Position numbers and translations under genes: made by a program. The notes beneath the pieces were generated by a model. That model did not search any database. It saw only the letters and a list, made by a program, of their open reading frames with translations, and was not told the origin of the DNA. This document shows positions 33,906 to 42,663 of a stretch of DNA of 43,615 nucleotides, in pieces; positions within the stretch are counted from its first letter, which is position 1, and the number at the start of each line of letters is the position of its first letter. The DNA comes from Gemmatimonadota bacterium. Lineage in GTDB: Bacteria > Latescibacterota > UBA2968 > GCA-2709665. The stretch covers positions 1-43,615 of the forward strand of contig JAPPNU010000036.1 in assembly GCA_028873695.1 (NCBI GenBank). The letters are read 5' to 3'.

Positions 33906-34163
33906 TCACGACCGCGCTCCCAGAAATCTCTCAGCGTAAATGTCGAGCACTCTCCGGATCATTCTCTGGTAGGGTACGCCGTTCTCCCGCGCGCTTGACT
34001 TGAAGAAATCCACACTCCTCTTGTTTAGACTAAGGGTCACACGTACGGTTTCCTCCTTCAACACAAGCTGGTTGGGTGACGGCAGAAAGTCCTGAATCAC
34101 CTCAGCCTGTTCGATTGCTTCCGCAAGTTCTGCCGGTGCATTTTCATATTTCATCTTGCTCAT
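33906..34163 (-). CDS. brnA: BrnA-like ribbon-helix-helix antitoxin
   Basis: An 85-aa protein, with ETVRVTLSLNKRSVDFFKSS and a C-terminal YQRMIRRVLDIYAERF forming a ribbon-helix-helix (CopG-like) DNA-binding domain. Antitoxins of this type repress their own operon and bind BrnT. It overlaps the end of the BrnT reading frame by 20 bases, the standard brnT-brnA order. Confidence 0.75.
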   Translation of the reverse strand: MSKMKYENAPAELAEAIEQAEVIQDFLPSPNQLVLKEETVRVTLSLNKRSVDFFKSSARENGVPYQRMIRRVLDIYAERFLGARS

Positions 34164-34441
34164 AACGCTTCCTTCCCTCGCGCCAACAACCTGCGCCGAA
34201 AATACGGATTCTGCCTTTTCGGTACGTGAATCGCACGGTCAATATTCGACCATCAACCACTCCAAAACAGAAATACCACGTTTCCTCGGATGTGCTGTGT
34301 TTACGGTCAATGGCGATCACACGATTCGGGCCCATGAACGTCTGCTGGGCTCTGGCGAAAGAGACGCCGTGTTTGCGCTGGTTAAGGCGATCCTTGTGTT
34401 CATCCCATTCAAAGCCGATGACTATCTCCGAATACTTTCAT
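34144..34441 (-). pseudogene. brnT: BrnT-like toxin gene with a frameshift at codon 2
   Basis: BrnT RNase toxins start with a pattern such as GFEWDE.K...N..KHGVSF; here GFEWDEHKDRLNQRKHGVSF is followed by VRFTYRKGRIRIFGAGCWRE. The body is complete, but the only ATG upstream (34441-34439) is out of frame by one base. Removing one A from the AAA after it gives MKYSEIVIGFEWDE, a normal start. Otherwise the frame has no ATG, GTG or TTG between an upstream TGA and GFEW; GGAG ahead of ATAGTCATC leaves a rare non-AUG start possible. It is either inactive, mis-sequenced or started at an unusual codon. Confidence 0.65.
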
Positions 34442-34468
34442 ATAAATTAGCACATTTAGAAACATACA

Positions 34469-34497
34469 ATTATACACATATTTGACTTCCATGTCAA
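34469..34497 (-). promoter_or_regulatory. Perfect-consensus sigma-70 promoter of the brnTA operon
   Basis: On the - strand TTGACA (34497-34492), 17 bases, TATAAT (34474-34469): all twelve positions match the consensus. The start would be near 34462, 21 bases before ATG 34441. Such a strong promoter fits an operon held down by BrnA. Confidence 0.8.
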
Positions 34498-34677
34498 GAA
34501 CTCCTTCTGGTCAGATAAGTATACCGTCTCAGTTGGAGCAGAATTTAACTGTACAGAGCGTTCCGTATTTCCACTCTTGCTGACACACTTCAGGAGTGTG
34601 CGTCCTGAAAATGATACGTAGTCGTGATCCGAGGATGGGTTGGACGCGGAGCGAAAGACAGGCGGATGCGCTGAACG

Positions 34678-36009
34678 CTATCGATGGTGGAACCCGTGGT
34701 TCAGTTCGAGCCGGACGCCGATCACAAGGGCGTTCTCAAGTCCCGGGTCGGCGCCGGTGTTGATGATATACTGGATATCAGGCTGGATCTGCAACCTGTC
34801 CGTGATCGGCAGGACATACGTGAATTCGAGGGCGGTCTCGTGGCTTTGTGCGTTGTTGGCGGCTCGAAAGTCCGCACCGCACCCCGCCATCGCCACAGAT
34901 ACCCCGATTTGATCGTCCGGCCTTTGGGGGACGAACCCGGACATTATCATCCCGGCACCGATGTAGCGATCGAAGGGATTCAGCGCGCCATTGGCGGTCC
35001 CATAGCGAATGAAAGCCGATAGCGTCTGCCGGTTGGCGGCCCCGAAGCTGGCCGTGCCTTCGGCGAATCCGTACCAACCGTTATTACCGCTGCGCTTCAA
35101 GGCATTCCCGCCGGCGTCGGTCTCACGAATCGCCTCGAATTCGGCGCTATACGAAAACGCGCCGAGACCCAGACGGAAGGCATCGGAAAAGTCGCGGTTG
35201 TACTCCACGGCATGCAAAACGCCTTCTCGGCTGCTCAGCTTGACTGCGGTGGCCGAGGGGTTTTCCGGATCGCCCGGCACCGCGTCGAGGATCGCGTAAC
35301 GAAAAAGATTGCCTTTGCCAAATTCCCATTGCAGCCTCGCCGACAGGGACGTTACCGGAAATATGGATGGCCCGCGTTCTCCGGTCTGGGAATAGGTGGG
35401 TATGATTCCGTGTGAACTGTTCAAGAATAACGCCGCCGAATCGACCGCGTCGAACTCGCTGTTGAGATCGTAGAGTCCGATTTTCAGACTCAACGCGTCG
35501 ACAAGACGATGCTCGTACCAGAGTTCATAAAGGCGCAGGGCCCCTTCCGCATCGATGTTGGAGACCCCCTGCGCGTCGCCGGGGTACATGTCCGAAAACG
35601 TCGACGCGTCGTTCCAGAGGAGATAGGCGAACAACGATCCGCCACGCGCGTCGAAGAACCGCCCGAGGTCGAACGTGAATACCGCATCGACGTTCTGCAG
35701 ATAGGCGGATCCGTTTCTTATCCCGCCGGAGGCGTTGTGCAGCAGGTCCCCGATGTATCCGATCTGCGCGGACACCGCTTTGCCGCCTGCCTCCGTATCA
35801 GCGAGCACGGGTACGGGCAATTGGCCGGTCAGCAGCAGGCAGACGGCCAGACGGATCAATCTGGCTTTCAATCGTCCATAGATCGTTCCGGATCCATACC
35901 AGGAGGCGCCAACGAACCTACGCTGAACAGCATGTTTCAATTTGCACTCGTTCCGGTACTTCTGATTCCACGTGAATGTATCCGGAAATCTTATCTCAGT
36001 AGTTGTCAT
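34678..36009 (-). CDS. OprB-like carbohydrate-selective porin
   Basis: A beta-barrel outer-membrane protein of the OprB family: LRLYELWYEHRLVDALSLKI, YDLNSEFDAVDSAALFLNSS, SARLQWEF and a C-terminal GVRLELNH. In the family it lets sugars pass the outer membrane. The start is uncertain: ATG 36063 and ATG 36009 are in frame, but the signal peptide (ARLIRLAVCLLLTGQLPVP ending VLA) lies ~50 residues further in, so TTG 35871 (397 aa) gives a more normal exported protein. It may belong to the operon with the TonB receptor and DUF4249 genes upstream. Confidence 0.75.
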   Translation of the reverse strand: MTTTEIRFPDTFTWNQKYRNECKLKHAVQRRFVGASWYGSGTIYGRLKARLIRLAVCLLLTGQLPVPVLADTEAGGKAVSAQIGYIGDLLHNASGGIRNGSAYLQNVDAVFTFDLGRFFDARGGSLFAYLLWNDASTFSDMYPGDAQGVSNIDAEGALRLYELWYEHRLVDALSLKIGLYDLNSEFDAVDSAALFLNSSHGIIPTYSQTGERGPSIFPVTSLSARLQWEFGKGNLFRYAILDAVPGDPENPSATAVKLSSREGVLHAVEYNRDFSDAFRLGLGAFSYSAEFEAIRETDAGGNALKRSGNNGWYGFAEGTASFGAANRQTLSAFIRYGTANGALNPFDRYIGAGMIMSGFVPQRPDDQIGVSVAMAGCGADFRAANNAQSHETALEFTYVLPITDRLQIQPDIQYIINTGADPGLENALVIGVRLELNHGFHHR

Positions 36010-36098
36010 CTTTGACCCGCTCAGCAGTTCTTTCCGGCGCAAGACGCATGTATCGTTCCACAACCAGGTGTCCGAAGGCCCGTTTTGGGAGACTCGCG

Positions 36099-37013
36099 TT
36101 AGAATGTGAGTTCAAAGGTGCGCGCGCTGAAACCCGCGAAAATGCCGTACCCGTTCTCTATATTACTGTAGATTCTCACCGGTTCGGCAAACGGGTTGTC
36201 GTCAGTGGTCTTCTGGAGAAGAGCGCTTCTGAGATGCTTGTAGTATACCTCGCTTATGTGGCGGATCTGGAGCCAGATTTTCCGTTCCTGGCTTGCTTCA
36301 ATCTCGAAGTGTGTTAAAGATAGCTCTATTTCGTGGGATTCACCGTCGAAGAGAATATCCTTGAAGAACGGCTCGGAACCCACAAACGGCTCGACGCCTT
36401 CCAGAACGGGATCTTCAATCCGGTTGTCGGCGACGATGGAGGCGTCTCTCGTGGAGAAATGCTTGTCGTGTCTGCCCCATCGATCCGGAACGATAACGCG
36501 AATCTGATACCAGTTTTCCTCGCCCGGCGGATCCTGAATCCGGAGCTTGATCAGAAAGTCGGTTATCTCAATCACACCGGGGTCGCCATGGTCAGAATCG
36601 GAGGTCTCCAGGTGATACGATACAACGGAGGTCGGTACCATTCCAGGTATAATGTCACTCGCATGAACCGTTTCGAAGCCCGGCGCTGACGCCCGCAAGG
36701 AATATGACCGGCCCGCTTGCAGGTGTTTTTCGCTTGCATATACCCGCTCTCGCTGGAGAAAGGACAGCCGGTCGATGATCCGGCCTTCTGAAAGCAGTTC
36801 CACATTTGCGCCGGTCACCAGTCGCTCGGGTCCGGGTGAGGGGTCCAGAATACCTGCTGACCGGCTGACGGACGCCGCCCATCCCCGGTCCGGTGTGAAG
36901 AATGCCTTTATCACCAGTCTCGGCGTGTGATTGGGCAAATCCGGTTCAATGATCAATTCGCAACCCGCGAAAGCGATAACGAAAATCGCAAGTGTAAAAC
37001 GTATGTCTTTCAT
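36099..37013 (-). CDS. DUF4249 outer-membrane lipoprotein
   Basis: A 304-aa protein with a lipoprotein signal (MKDIRFTLAIFVIAFAGC, Cys18 as lipid anchor), followed by a DUF4249 domain (LVIKAFFTPDRGWAASVSRS, NVELLSEGR, YSLRASAPGF). DUF4249 proteins typically accompany TonB receptors in Bacteroidota and relatives and are thought to help substrate capture. It starts 16 bases after the receptor gene. The frame extends upstream into that gene; ATG 37013 is fixed by the signal peptide. Confidence 0.8.
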   Translation of the reverse strand: MKDIRFTLAIFVIAFAGCELIIEPDLPNHTPRLVIKAFFTPDRGWAASVSRSAGILDPSPGPERLVTGANVELLSEGRIIDRLSFLQRERVYASEKHLQAGRSYSLRASAPGFETVHASDIIPGMVPTSVVSYHLETSDSDHGDPGVIEITDFLIKLRIQDPPGEENWYQIRVIVPDRWGRHDKHFSTRDASIVADNRIEDPVLEGVEPFVGSEPFFKDILFDGESHEIELSLTHFEIEASQERKIWLQIRHISEVYYKHLRSALLQKTTDDNPFAEPVRIYSNIENGYGIFAGFSARTFELTF

Positions 37014-37029
37014 TGAGTCGCGCCGCTCT

Positions 37030-39534
37030 TTACAACTTGAACCGGTAACTGATCCATGGCAGAACCGGAAACAGGGTGACCTGTTTCGCCCGGTACTCCC
37101 TTGAATCCGTTCCGGAGTCATAGTAATCGTCGAAATAAATGAAAAATGGGTTCTTTCTGTTGTAAGCATTGTAGGCGCCCACACGGAATCCGTGTCTGCG
37201 CCAGTCAAAGTTGAAACCGATATCGATGCGATGATATGCAGACATTCGGAAGCCGTTGCGGTCCTCGTAGATCCTGGCTTCATACGGCAGCACGCTGGGA
37301 GTCCAAATCTCGTGTCCGCCAATCGATCCTCTGACGTATTCATCATAGTAACGGGCGACCGGAATGGTGATTGCGTTTCCGGTTCCATACACCCAGTTCA
37401 ACGAGGCGTTCGTGATGCGAGTCAGTCGATGGTTCAGGACCAGCGCGACGTCGTGCCGGCGGTCGTACCGAAACGGAAATGCGCGCCCCTCATTCAGTTG
37501 GGCAAAACGCCGTCTCGTCCACGAAAGGGTGTATCCGATCCAGCCTGTGGTGCGGCCGCGTTTCCTTTGCAAAAATGCTTCGACGCCATAAGACCAGCCA
37601 CGCCCCGTTTCCACCTTGTCCTGCCAGTCCTGGTGTTCCCCGAACCCCGCCAGAAAAGTCGCGCCTTCGCGGTACTCGATCAGGTCGCTCATCGTCTTGT
37701 GATAGGCTTCCAGCCTGAATTCGTACTGTCCCTGTTTCAGGGTGCCCGCCAGGCCCAGGCCGAACTGGCGCGAACCCTCGGGACGCACACGATCGGTGGC
37801 CGGTAGCCACAGGTCGGTAGGGAGCCCGATTGTGCTGTTGGAGAGGAGGTGAATATACTGGCGCATCCGGGCGTAGGACGCTTTAAGGGCCCAACGCGGA
37901 TTCATCAGAAAACGCGTCGAAACTCTGGGTTGCAACGATCCGAAGAGCGAACTGCCCACGGAGAATCCGGAGGCGTGAAGGCCCACGTTGGCGCTCATCC
38001 GCTTTGACAGACGGACGTCGTCCTCCAGGTAGAGTCCGAACTCCACGGCGTCTGTCGCCCGGGCAGCGCCAAGTGTCGTATCCTCCGGTGCGCCGCTGGC
38101 GGGGTCGAACCTGTACTGGGCCGCTCCGGGGCTGTAGGTGTGGTACGTGCCGTTGCCGCCGAAGCGGATATAGTGGTCCGGATTGGGAACGTAGTCGAGG
38201 TCCAGCTTAAGGCCGAAGTCGCGGATGCCCGAGTGGTAGCGGAGACTCAGCGTCTCGTTCTCGTGTACATCCTCGTCTCGGGTTGTGGAGCGATCGTCGA
38301 TGTCCGAGGTAAGTTTATAGCGACTGAAGATCCCGGTGAGATTGCCGAATAACCGGTTGTTGAAGAGAATGTTCCAGCGCACCGTCGAGGTGAAGTTGCC
38401 CCAGCCGAAATCCGCCGACGTCGTCTGCTCGCTTCGATAGGCTCCGGAGATGTACTCGTCCTTTATGTCACTCCAGAAACGGTCGTCGCCACCGTAGAAG
38501 CTCAGGAAAATACGATTTCGGGGCGACAGGATGTGGTTGACTTTGGCATTGATATCATAAAAAAAATAGCCTCCCCGCTCGCCGGGATCCAGAAAGGGAC
38601 GGATCAGCAGATCGATATACGTCCGTCGCGCCGAAACAATGAATGACGTTCGGTCCCTGCGTATCGGACCTTGCAACGTCACCTGAGAAGCGACGAGGCC
38701 GATGGAACCTTCCACTTCGAACGACTGCATGTTGCCGTCCTTCATGGCAACCTCCAAAACCGAAGAAAGGCGGCCGCCGAAACGCGCCGGAAACCCGGCT
38801 TTTGTAAGATGTACGTTCTTGATTGCGCTGGAGTTGAAGACCGAGAAGAAACCGAAGAGGTGCGAAGCGTTGTACACCGGGGCGTCGTCGAGCAGGATCA
38901 GGTTCTGATCCGGTCCGCCGCCGCGAACGTAAAGGCCGCTCGTCCCTTCTGCGCCGGACTGGACTCCCGGAAGTAGCTGCATGGTCTTCATTAGATCGAC
39001 TTCGCCCAGAAGGGCCGGGGCATTCTCAATCTGGCGGACAGGCACGTCGACAACACCCATCCGTGTCTGTTCCTGGATCGGATCAAGCCGTTCGGCCTGC
39101 ACGTCTAATGCTTGCAATTCAAGGGGAAGCGGCTTCAGGGCGAAATCCAACCGCAGGTCGCGGTTCAAACGGATCGACAGGGTATCGCTGTGAAACCCGA
39201 TGTAGGAAACGACAATCTGAAGCGAGTCCGCAGGCAGGGTCAGACTGAAGAAACCGTACCGATTCGTCGTGGCGCCTACCCGCAGGGCGGGTTCGTACAA
39301 TGAGGCGCCGATCAGCTTCTCTCCGTTCGAGGCATCCGAGACGTACCCGCTGACGGTGTGTTCTGCCCGGGACTGTGCAATGGCGTGGGTGCCTGTACCA
39401 GGTAAGAGAACCGGTAAAATGACATGAAATGACAGCAAAAACGCCGCGGCAGTGGAAGAAGCGGCACATTTCGCGGAAGAGAGTCGCAAAATCCCGTGGG
39501 ATCTCTGAACATTTGCGCTATACATGGCAGTCAA
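37030..39534 (-). CDS. TonB-dependent receptor with carboxypeptidase-like regulatory domain
   Basis: An 834-aa outer-membrane receptor. Signal-like hydrophobic segment at ~30-50, then a carboxypeptidase-regulatory-like domain (TVSGYVSDASNGEKLIGASL to about 140), plug domain with the typical LPGVQSGAEGTSGLYVRGG and LILLDDAPVYNASHLFGFFS, then the 22-strand barrel ending in LPWISYRFKL with the aromatic/hydrophobic terminus for outer-membrane insertion. It imports a ligand with energy from TonB; substrate not deducible. With the DUF4249 gene 16 bases downstream it forms a receptor-lipoprotein pair typical of FCB bacteria. Confidence 0.88.
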   Translation of the reverse strand: MTAMYSANVQRSHGILRLSSAKCAASSTAAAFLLSFHVILPVLLPGTGTHAIAQSRAEHTVSGYVSDASNGEKLIGASLYEPALRVGATTNRYGFFSLTLPADSLQIVVSYIGFHSDTLSIRLNRDLRLDFALKPLPLELQALDVQAERLDPIQEQTRMGVVDVPVRQIENAPALLGEVDLMKTMQLLPGVQSGAEGTSGLYVRGGGPDQNLILLDDAPVYNASHLFGFFSVFNSSAIKNVHLTKAGFPARFGGRLSSVLEVAMKDGNMQSFEVEGSIGLVASQVTLQGPIRRDRTSFIVSARRTYIDLLIRPFLDPGERGGYFFYDINAKVNHILSPRNRIFLSFYGGDDRFWSDIKDEYISGAYRSEQTTSADFGWGNFTSTVRWNILFNNRLFGNLTGIFSRYKLTSDIDDRSTTRDEDVHENETLSLRYHSGIRDFGLKLDLDYVPNPDHYIRFGGNGTYHTYSPGAAQYRFDPASGAPEDTTLGAARATDAVEFGLYLEDDVRLSKRMSANVGLHASGFSVGSSLFGSLQPRVSTRFLMNPRWALKASYARMRQYIHLLSNSTIGLPTDLWLPATDRVRPEGSRQFGLGLAGTLKQGQYEFRLEAYHKTMSDLIEYREGATFLAGFGEHQDWQDKVETGRGWSYGVEAFLQRKRGRTTGWIGYTLSWTRRRFAQLNEGRAFPFRYDRRHDVALVLNHRLTRITNASLNWVYGTGNAITIPVARYYDEYVRGSIGGHEIWTPSVLPYEARIYEDRNGFRMSAYHRIDIGFNFDWRRHGFRVGAYNAYNRKNPFFIYFDDYYDSGTDSREYRAKQVTLFPVLPWISYRFKL

Positions 39535-39619
39535 TGAAGATTGAGTCTTTAGCCTCCATAGCGGTACCGCGTACCGGGATCAGAATACCGGCGTCGGTGT
39601 CGCATTTATTCTACGTTTA

Positions 39620-40039
39620 TCAGGATTCAAGTACCAGGCGGAAGCCGCGATTCTCACTGGACCGGTAGGTCGAGAAGCCGCGGCGGTCCAGTGTGAGGAC
39701 GTCGAAGCACTTAAGCTGCTCGGCCAAGAGCACGAGGGTCGCGTCCGCGTAGTCCATCGGTGTGTCCGCATATTTTTCCATCAGTGTCGCACACCTGCGC
39801 AAGGCGGCGGGTTGCGCGAATTCGAACACCCGGATACGAGCGGTCGTGACGAATTCCGTCAGCAGGCGGGGACCGGACCGGCTTCCCGCCACGAAATGCA
39901 TCGCTTCGGTGATGACCGCGCCGGTCGTGCAGAGTTGTCCGGTAAAGCCATCGAGCGGTTGGCTCACGTCCCCATGGGCGGGATCCGCGGCGTTCAGATA
40001 GGCGACCAGCGGACCGGTGTCCAGCAGCCAGGACGTCAT
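39620..40039 (-). CDS. vapC: PIN-domain toxin
   Basis: A 139-aa PIN RNase with the acidic metal-binding residues in place: D7 (WLLDTGP), E45 (ITEAMHF), D96 and D99 (MDYADATLV), D118 (LTLDRRGFS). It likely cleaves RNA. It follows its antitoxin with a 4-base overlap and is one of the few complete toxin genes in this window. Confidence 0.85.
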   Translation of the reverse strand: MTSWLLDTGPLVAYLNAADPAHGDVSQPLDGFTGQLCTTGAVITEAMHFVAGSRSGPRLLTEFVTTARIRVFEFAQPAALRRCATLMEKYADTPMDYADATLVLLAEQLKCFDVLTLDRRGFSTYRSSENRGFRLVLES

Positions 40040-40269
40040 GTGCGCCAGTTTCGTTCACGCAGGCGATTTCGCCACGCGTCCGCGCCGGGCTCGGAGAGAT
40101 CGAGGCGCCCCTTCAGATGTCCGGCGCGCTGTGCCAGCGGACGATCCGAGATGGCTTCCGCAAGCAGCCGGCGCACCAGTTCCGAAACCGTCAATCCCTG
40201 TGCCCGAGCGCGTTCTTCCAGCGCCTCACGCATGGTCCGGTCGGTCCGTACTGTGAGTGTCGTATTCAT
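40036..40269 (-). CDS. vapB: Ribbon-helix-helix antitoxin of the PIN toxin
   Basis: A 77-aa protein with a CopG-type ribbon-helix-helix domain (TTLTVRTDRTMREALEERAR, then LTVSELVRRLLAEAI) and a C-terminal toxin-binding tail ending LRERNWRT. It should repress the operon and block the toxin. The candidate promoter puts the transcription start next to its ATG. Confidence 0.82.
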   Translation of the reverse strand: MNTTLTVRTDRTMREALEERARAQGLTVSELVRRLLAEAISDRPLAQRAGHLKGRLDLSEPGADAWRNRLRERNWRT

Positions 40270-40276
40270 GTATTAG

Positions 40277-40305
40277 AATATATCACAACGTATGACAATG
40301 TGCAA
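40277..40305 (-). promoter_or_regulatory. Candidate vapBC promoter
   Basis: On the - strand TTGCAC (40305-40300), 17 bases, TATATT (40282-40277). The start would be about 40270, next to ATG 40269, hence a leaderless transcript. The remaining bases to 40440 contain nothing I recognise. Confidence 0.5.
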
Positions 40306-40440
40306 CGAGAAAATACAAGCGTGCGGTTTGTTCCTTCGATAACACGTTAAACCCGGTGAATAGGGGAACATGAGTGAGGGCAGGGAACAGTAAGCGGGAT
40401 TCAGTGCGGCGCACGGGCAGTTTTCAATCCTGCTGGTGTT

Positions 40441-41448
40441 TCAGACGTTCCACACCTGCTCGAACAGGCGCATCCAGTTGCCGCCGAGCAGCTTTGTGAT
40501 TTCTCCGGCGTTGTATCCCCGGTTGGCGAGCGCGTCCGCGACGTTGGGAAATTCTGCCAGCGTGGCCATACCCCTGGGCTGAAAGCTCACTTCGGTGTAC
40601 GGGATGGAACCGTCAGCGAAGGTGGACGGGAATTTGGTTCCCTGCTGCGCTGCGATGAAGTGCCAGAATTCGAGGGGTTGATCGTGGGTGGAGTCGGTGC
40701 CGATGGCGACGTGGTCGATGCCGATCCGGTCCACCATATTGTCGATCGCGTCGACGAAATCCTCTACGGTAGAATCGTATCCCTTTGGCAGGAAGGGCGT
40801 GTAGGACGTCGCGCCCACAACGCCGCCATTTTCGGCCAGGCGTTTCAACGCTTCCTCTTCCTTGTTTCGCGGGTGGTCGAAGAAACTCCGGGCATTGGCA
40901 TGGGTGACGGCGACCGGCTTTTGGGAAATCTCGATGGCGTCCATTGTCGTTCGGGGACCCACGTGCGACAGATCGATCAGAATGCCGAGCCGGTTCATCT
41001 CCTTCACCGCATCCACGCCGAAATTGCTGAGACCGGCGTCGTTCCGCTCCCAGCAGCCGCTGCCGAGAAGGTTGGTCTCGTGGTAGGTCAACTGAATCAC
41101 CCGTACCCCGAGCGCGAGGAACAGTCCAAGGCGGCCCAACTCGTTCTCGATCGGCGAGGCGTTCTGAAATCCCAGGATAATCCCGGTCCTTTGCTGCTGC
41201 TTGGCCTCGTGTATATCGGCCGTCGAATTCACCTGCAGGATGTCGTCGCGCTCCCGGAACCGCCGCATCCACGCCGTGAGATGAGCCATGGTCTGGATGA
41301 AGTTCTCCCACGTCGATACGGTGGCGTTGATTGCCGTGAAATTGCCCGCCCGCAACTGTCGGAAAACGGTGTCGCTATTCCAGTTGCACACGCTCAATCC
41401 GTCGATCACCAGCGCATCGTCGTAGATCTGCCTCGGATTCATTGCCAT
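40441..41448 (-). CDS. Peptidase M19 (membrane dipeptidase)-like protein with altered metal site
   Basis: A 335-aa TIM-barrel protein of the renal dipeptidase family: LALGVRVIQLTYHETNLLG, GILIDLSH with His162, THANAR with His183, GTDSTHD with Asp252. The family normally binds two zinc ions. The N-terminal HxD ligands are replaced (VIDG-L18-S-V20 where HND is expected) and the bridging Glu is Gln95 (LGFQNAS). It may therefore bind one metal, or act on another substrate. ATG 41448 has GGGAG eight bases ahead; ATG 41469 overlaps the upstream gene and lacks this. Last gene of a three-gene catabolic operon. Confidence 0.8.
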   Translation of the reverse strand: MAMNPRQIYDDALVIDGLSVCNWNSDTVFRQLRAGNFTAINATVSTWENFIQTMAHLTAWMRRFRERDDILQVNSTADIHEAKQQQRTGIILGFQNASPIENELGRLGLFLALGVRVIQLTYHETNLLGSGCWERNDAGLSNFGVDAVKEMNRLGILIDLSHVGPRTTMDAIEISQKPVAVTHANARSFFDHPRNKEEEALKRLAENGGVVGATSYTPFLPKGYDSTVEDFVDAIDNMVDRIGIDHVAIGTDSTHDQPLEFWHFIAAQQGTKFPSTFADGSIPYTEVSFQPRGMATLAEFPNVADALANRGYNAGEITKLLGGNWMRLFEQVWNV

Positions 41449-41461
41449 TGGAACAGCTCCC

Positions 41462-42592
41462 TCATTCAAAGCGGCTACCTATCCTGAACGGATCGCCCAG
41501 CGGGTTCTCCCGTTCTTCCACCGCGTCGGCGATGACGGGCCCGATGGCGCCGCCGAACTTAAAACCATGGCCGCACCCGCATCCGGCGATCAGCACCCGT
41601 TCGTAGCCCCGTGCCCAATCGATGACGAACTCCTCGTCCGCCATATCGGCCATGTTGGTATAAAGGCAGGACCTGCCGCCAACCAGAGGCGCAGCGCTCA
41701 GGCCGGGTATGCGACGCGCCACGAACTCCCGGGCCCAGGCCAGAAATTCGTCGGTCGGCTCCCGGGAGACGTCCACGTCGGCGTCGTCCCACTTGCTGTC
41801 TTCCGCCACCTTCACGAATCCCTCGTGCAGATGGGGGAACCCGTACCACAGGTTGCCTGGTGATAAAATCATCCAGACCGGAAATCGTTGGCGCTCGAAC
41901 GGAGTGGGGTCCTCCGGCGCAAAGAAGGCCATCTGCTGCCGCGTAATTCGCACGACATTCTCCATGACCGGCAGGAGTTGGGCCACCCATGGCCCGGCCG
42001 CCACCACGACGCGGTCGCAGTTCTTCCAGCCGGTTTCCGTACGGACCCGGGCGCCCGAACGTGTGTCTTCAACCGCCGTGACGAGGGTATTCTCCCGGAT
42101 GGTAACTCCCGCGTCAGCCGCCAGCTTCGCCAGGTCCTCCAGCGCCTGGCCGCTGCGCAGATAGCCGGCCCAGGGGTCGAAGAAGAGACTGTCCTCGTCG
42201 CTCACGGTGAACTGCGGAAACCGTTCCCGGACCTGGTTGGCCGTGAGCTCGTAGACGTCCTTCACCATCCGGTTCAGGGTTTCCCATCCCGCGTGGGTTT
42301 CGTGATCCGCTTCCAGGTCACGCGATACGATCAGCTTGCCGTGCTGGAAGTATATCGACCGGCTCGTGAGGTTGTGCCACTCCCGCCATTGTGCCGCGGC
42401 CCGGGTCACGAGTTCCACGTAGACCTGGTTCGGGTAGTTCGTGCGCCTGATCACTTTGGACACATCCGTACTGGACGCCTCCGGATTGGGGATCTTCCCG
42501 CGCTCGAACAGCGATACCTCGTGTCCCCGGTTGCGTAGTTCCAGCGCCGCGGCCATGCCGAAGATTCCCGCGCCGACGATGCAAATGTTCAT
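41462..42592 (-). CDS. FAD-dependent oxidoreductase, monomeric sarcosine oxidase-like
   Basis: A 376-aa flavoenzyme with the Rossmann motif GAGIFG at 7-12, the EASSTDVSKVIRR segment, and the C-terminal GCGHGFKFGGAIG. Cys309 in RSCLYTN is at the place where monomeric sarcosine oxidase holds FAD covalently. It probably oxidises sarcosine or another N-methyl or secondary amino acid. ATG 42592 is the start of the Rossmann strand. Genes on either side (dehydrogenase, dipeptidase-like) are in the same direction and close. Confidence 0.8.
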   Translation of the reverse strand: MNICIVGAGIFGMAAALELRNRGHEVSLFERGKIPNPEASSTDVSKVIRRTNYPNQVYVELVTRAAAQWREWHNLTSRSIYFQHGKLIVSRDLEADHETHAGWETLNRMVKDVYELTANQVRERFPQFTVSDEDSLFFDPWAGYLRSGQALEDLAKLAADAGVTIRENTLVTAVEDTRSGARVRTETGWKNCDRVVVAAGPWVAQLLPVMENVVRITRQQMAFFAPEDPTPFERQRFPVWMILSPGNLWYGFPHLHEGFVKVAEDSKWDDADVDVSREPTDEFLAWAREFVARRIPGLSAAPLVGGRSCLYTNMADMADEEFVIDWARGYERVLIAGCGCGHGFKFGGAIGPVIADAVEERENPLGDPFRIGSRFE

Positions 42593-42663
42593 GGAAGCGC
42601 TCCATGGTGGGTGTAATGTCTTCGTGCGCCAAAAAACAGGTGCGATGCAGCACGGCCGATCGG

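Noticed and set aside
33654..33998. 114-codon + strand frame
   Set aside because: It runs through the REP-like palindromes and into the 3' end of brnA on the other strand; the translation is low-complexity and unlike any protein.
34580..34602. Hairpin CACACT/AGTGTG near the porin 3' end
   Set aside because: Six-bp stem without a T-tract on either strand; too weak to call a terminator.
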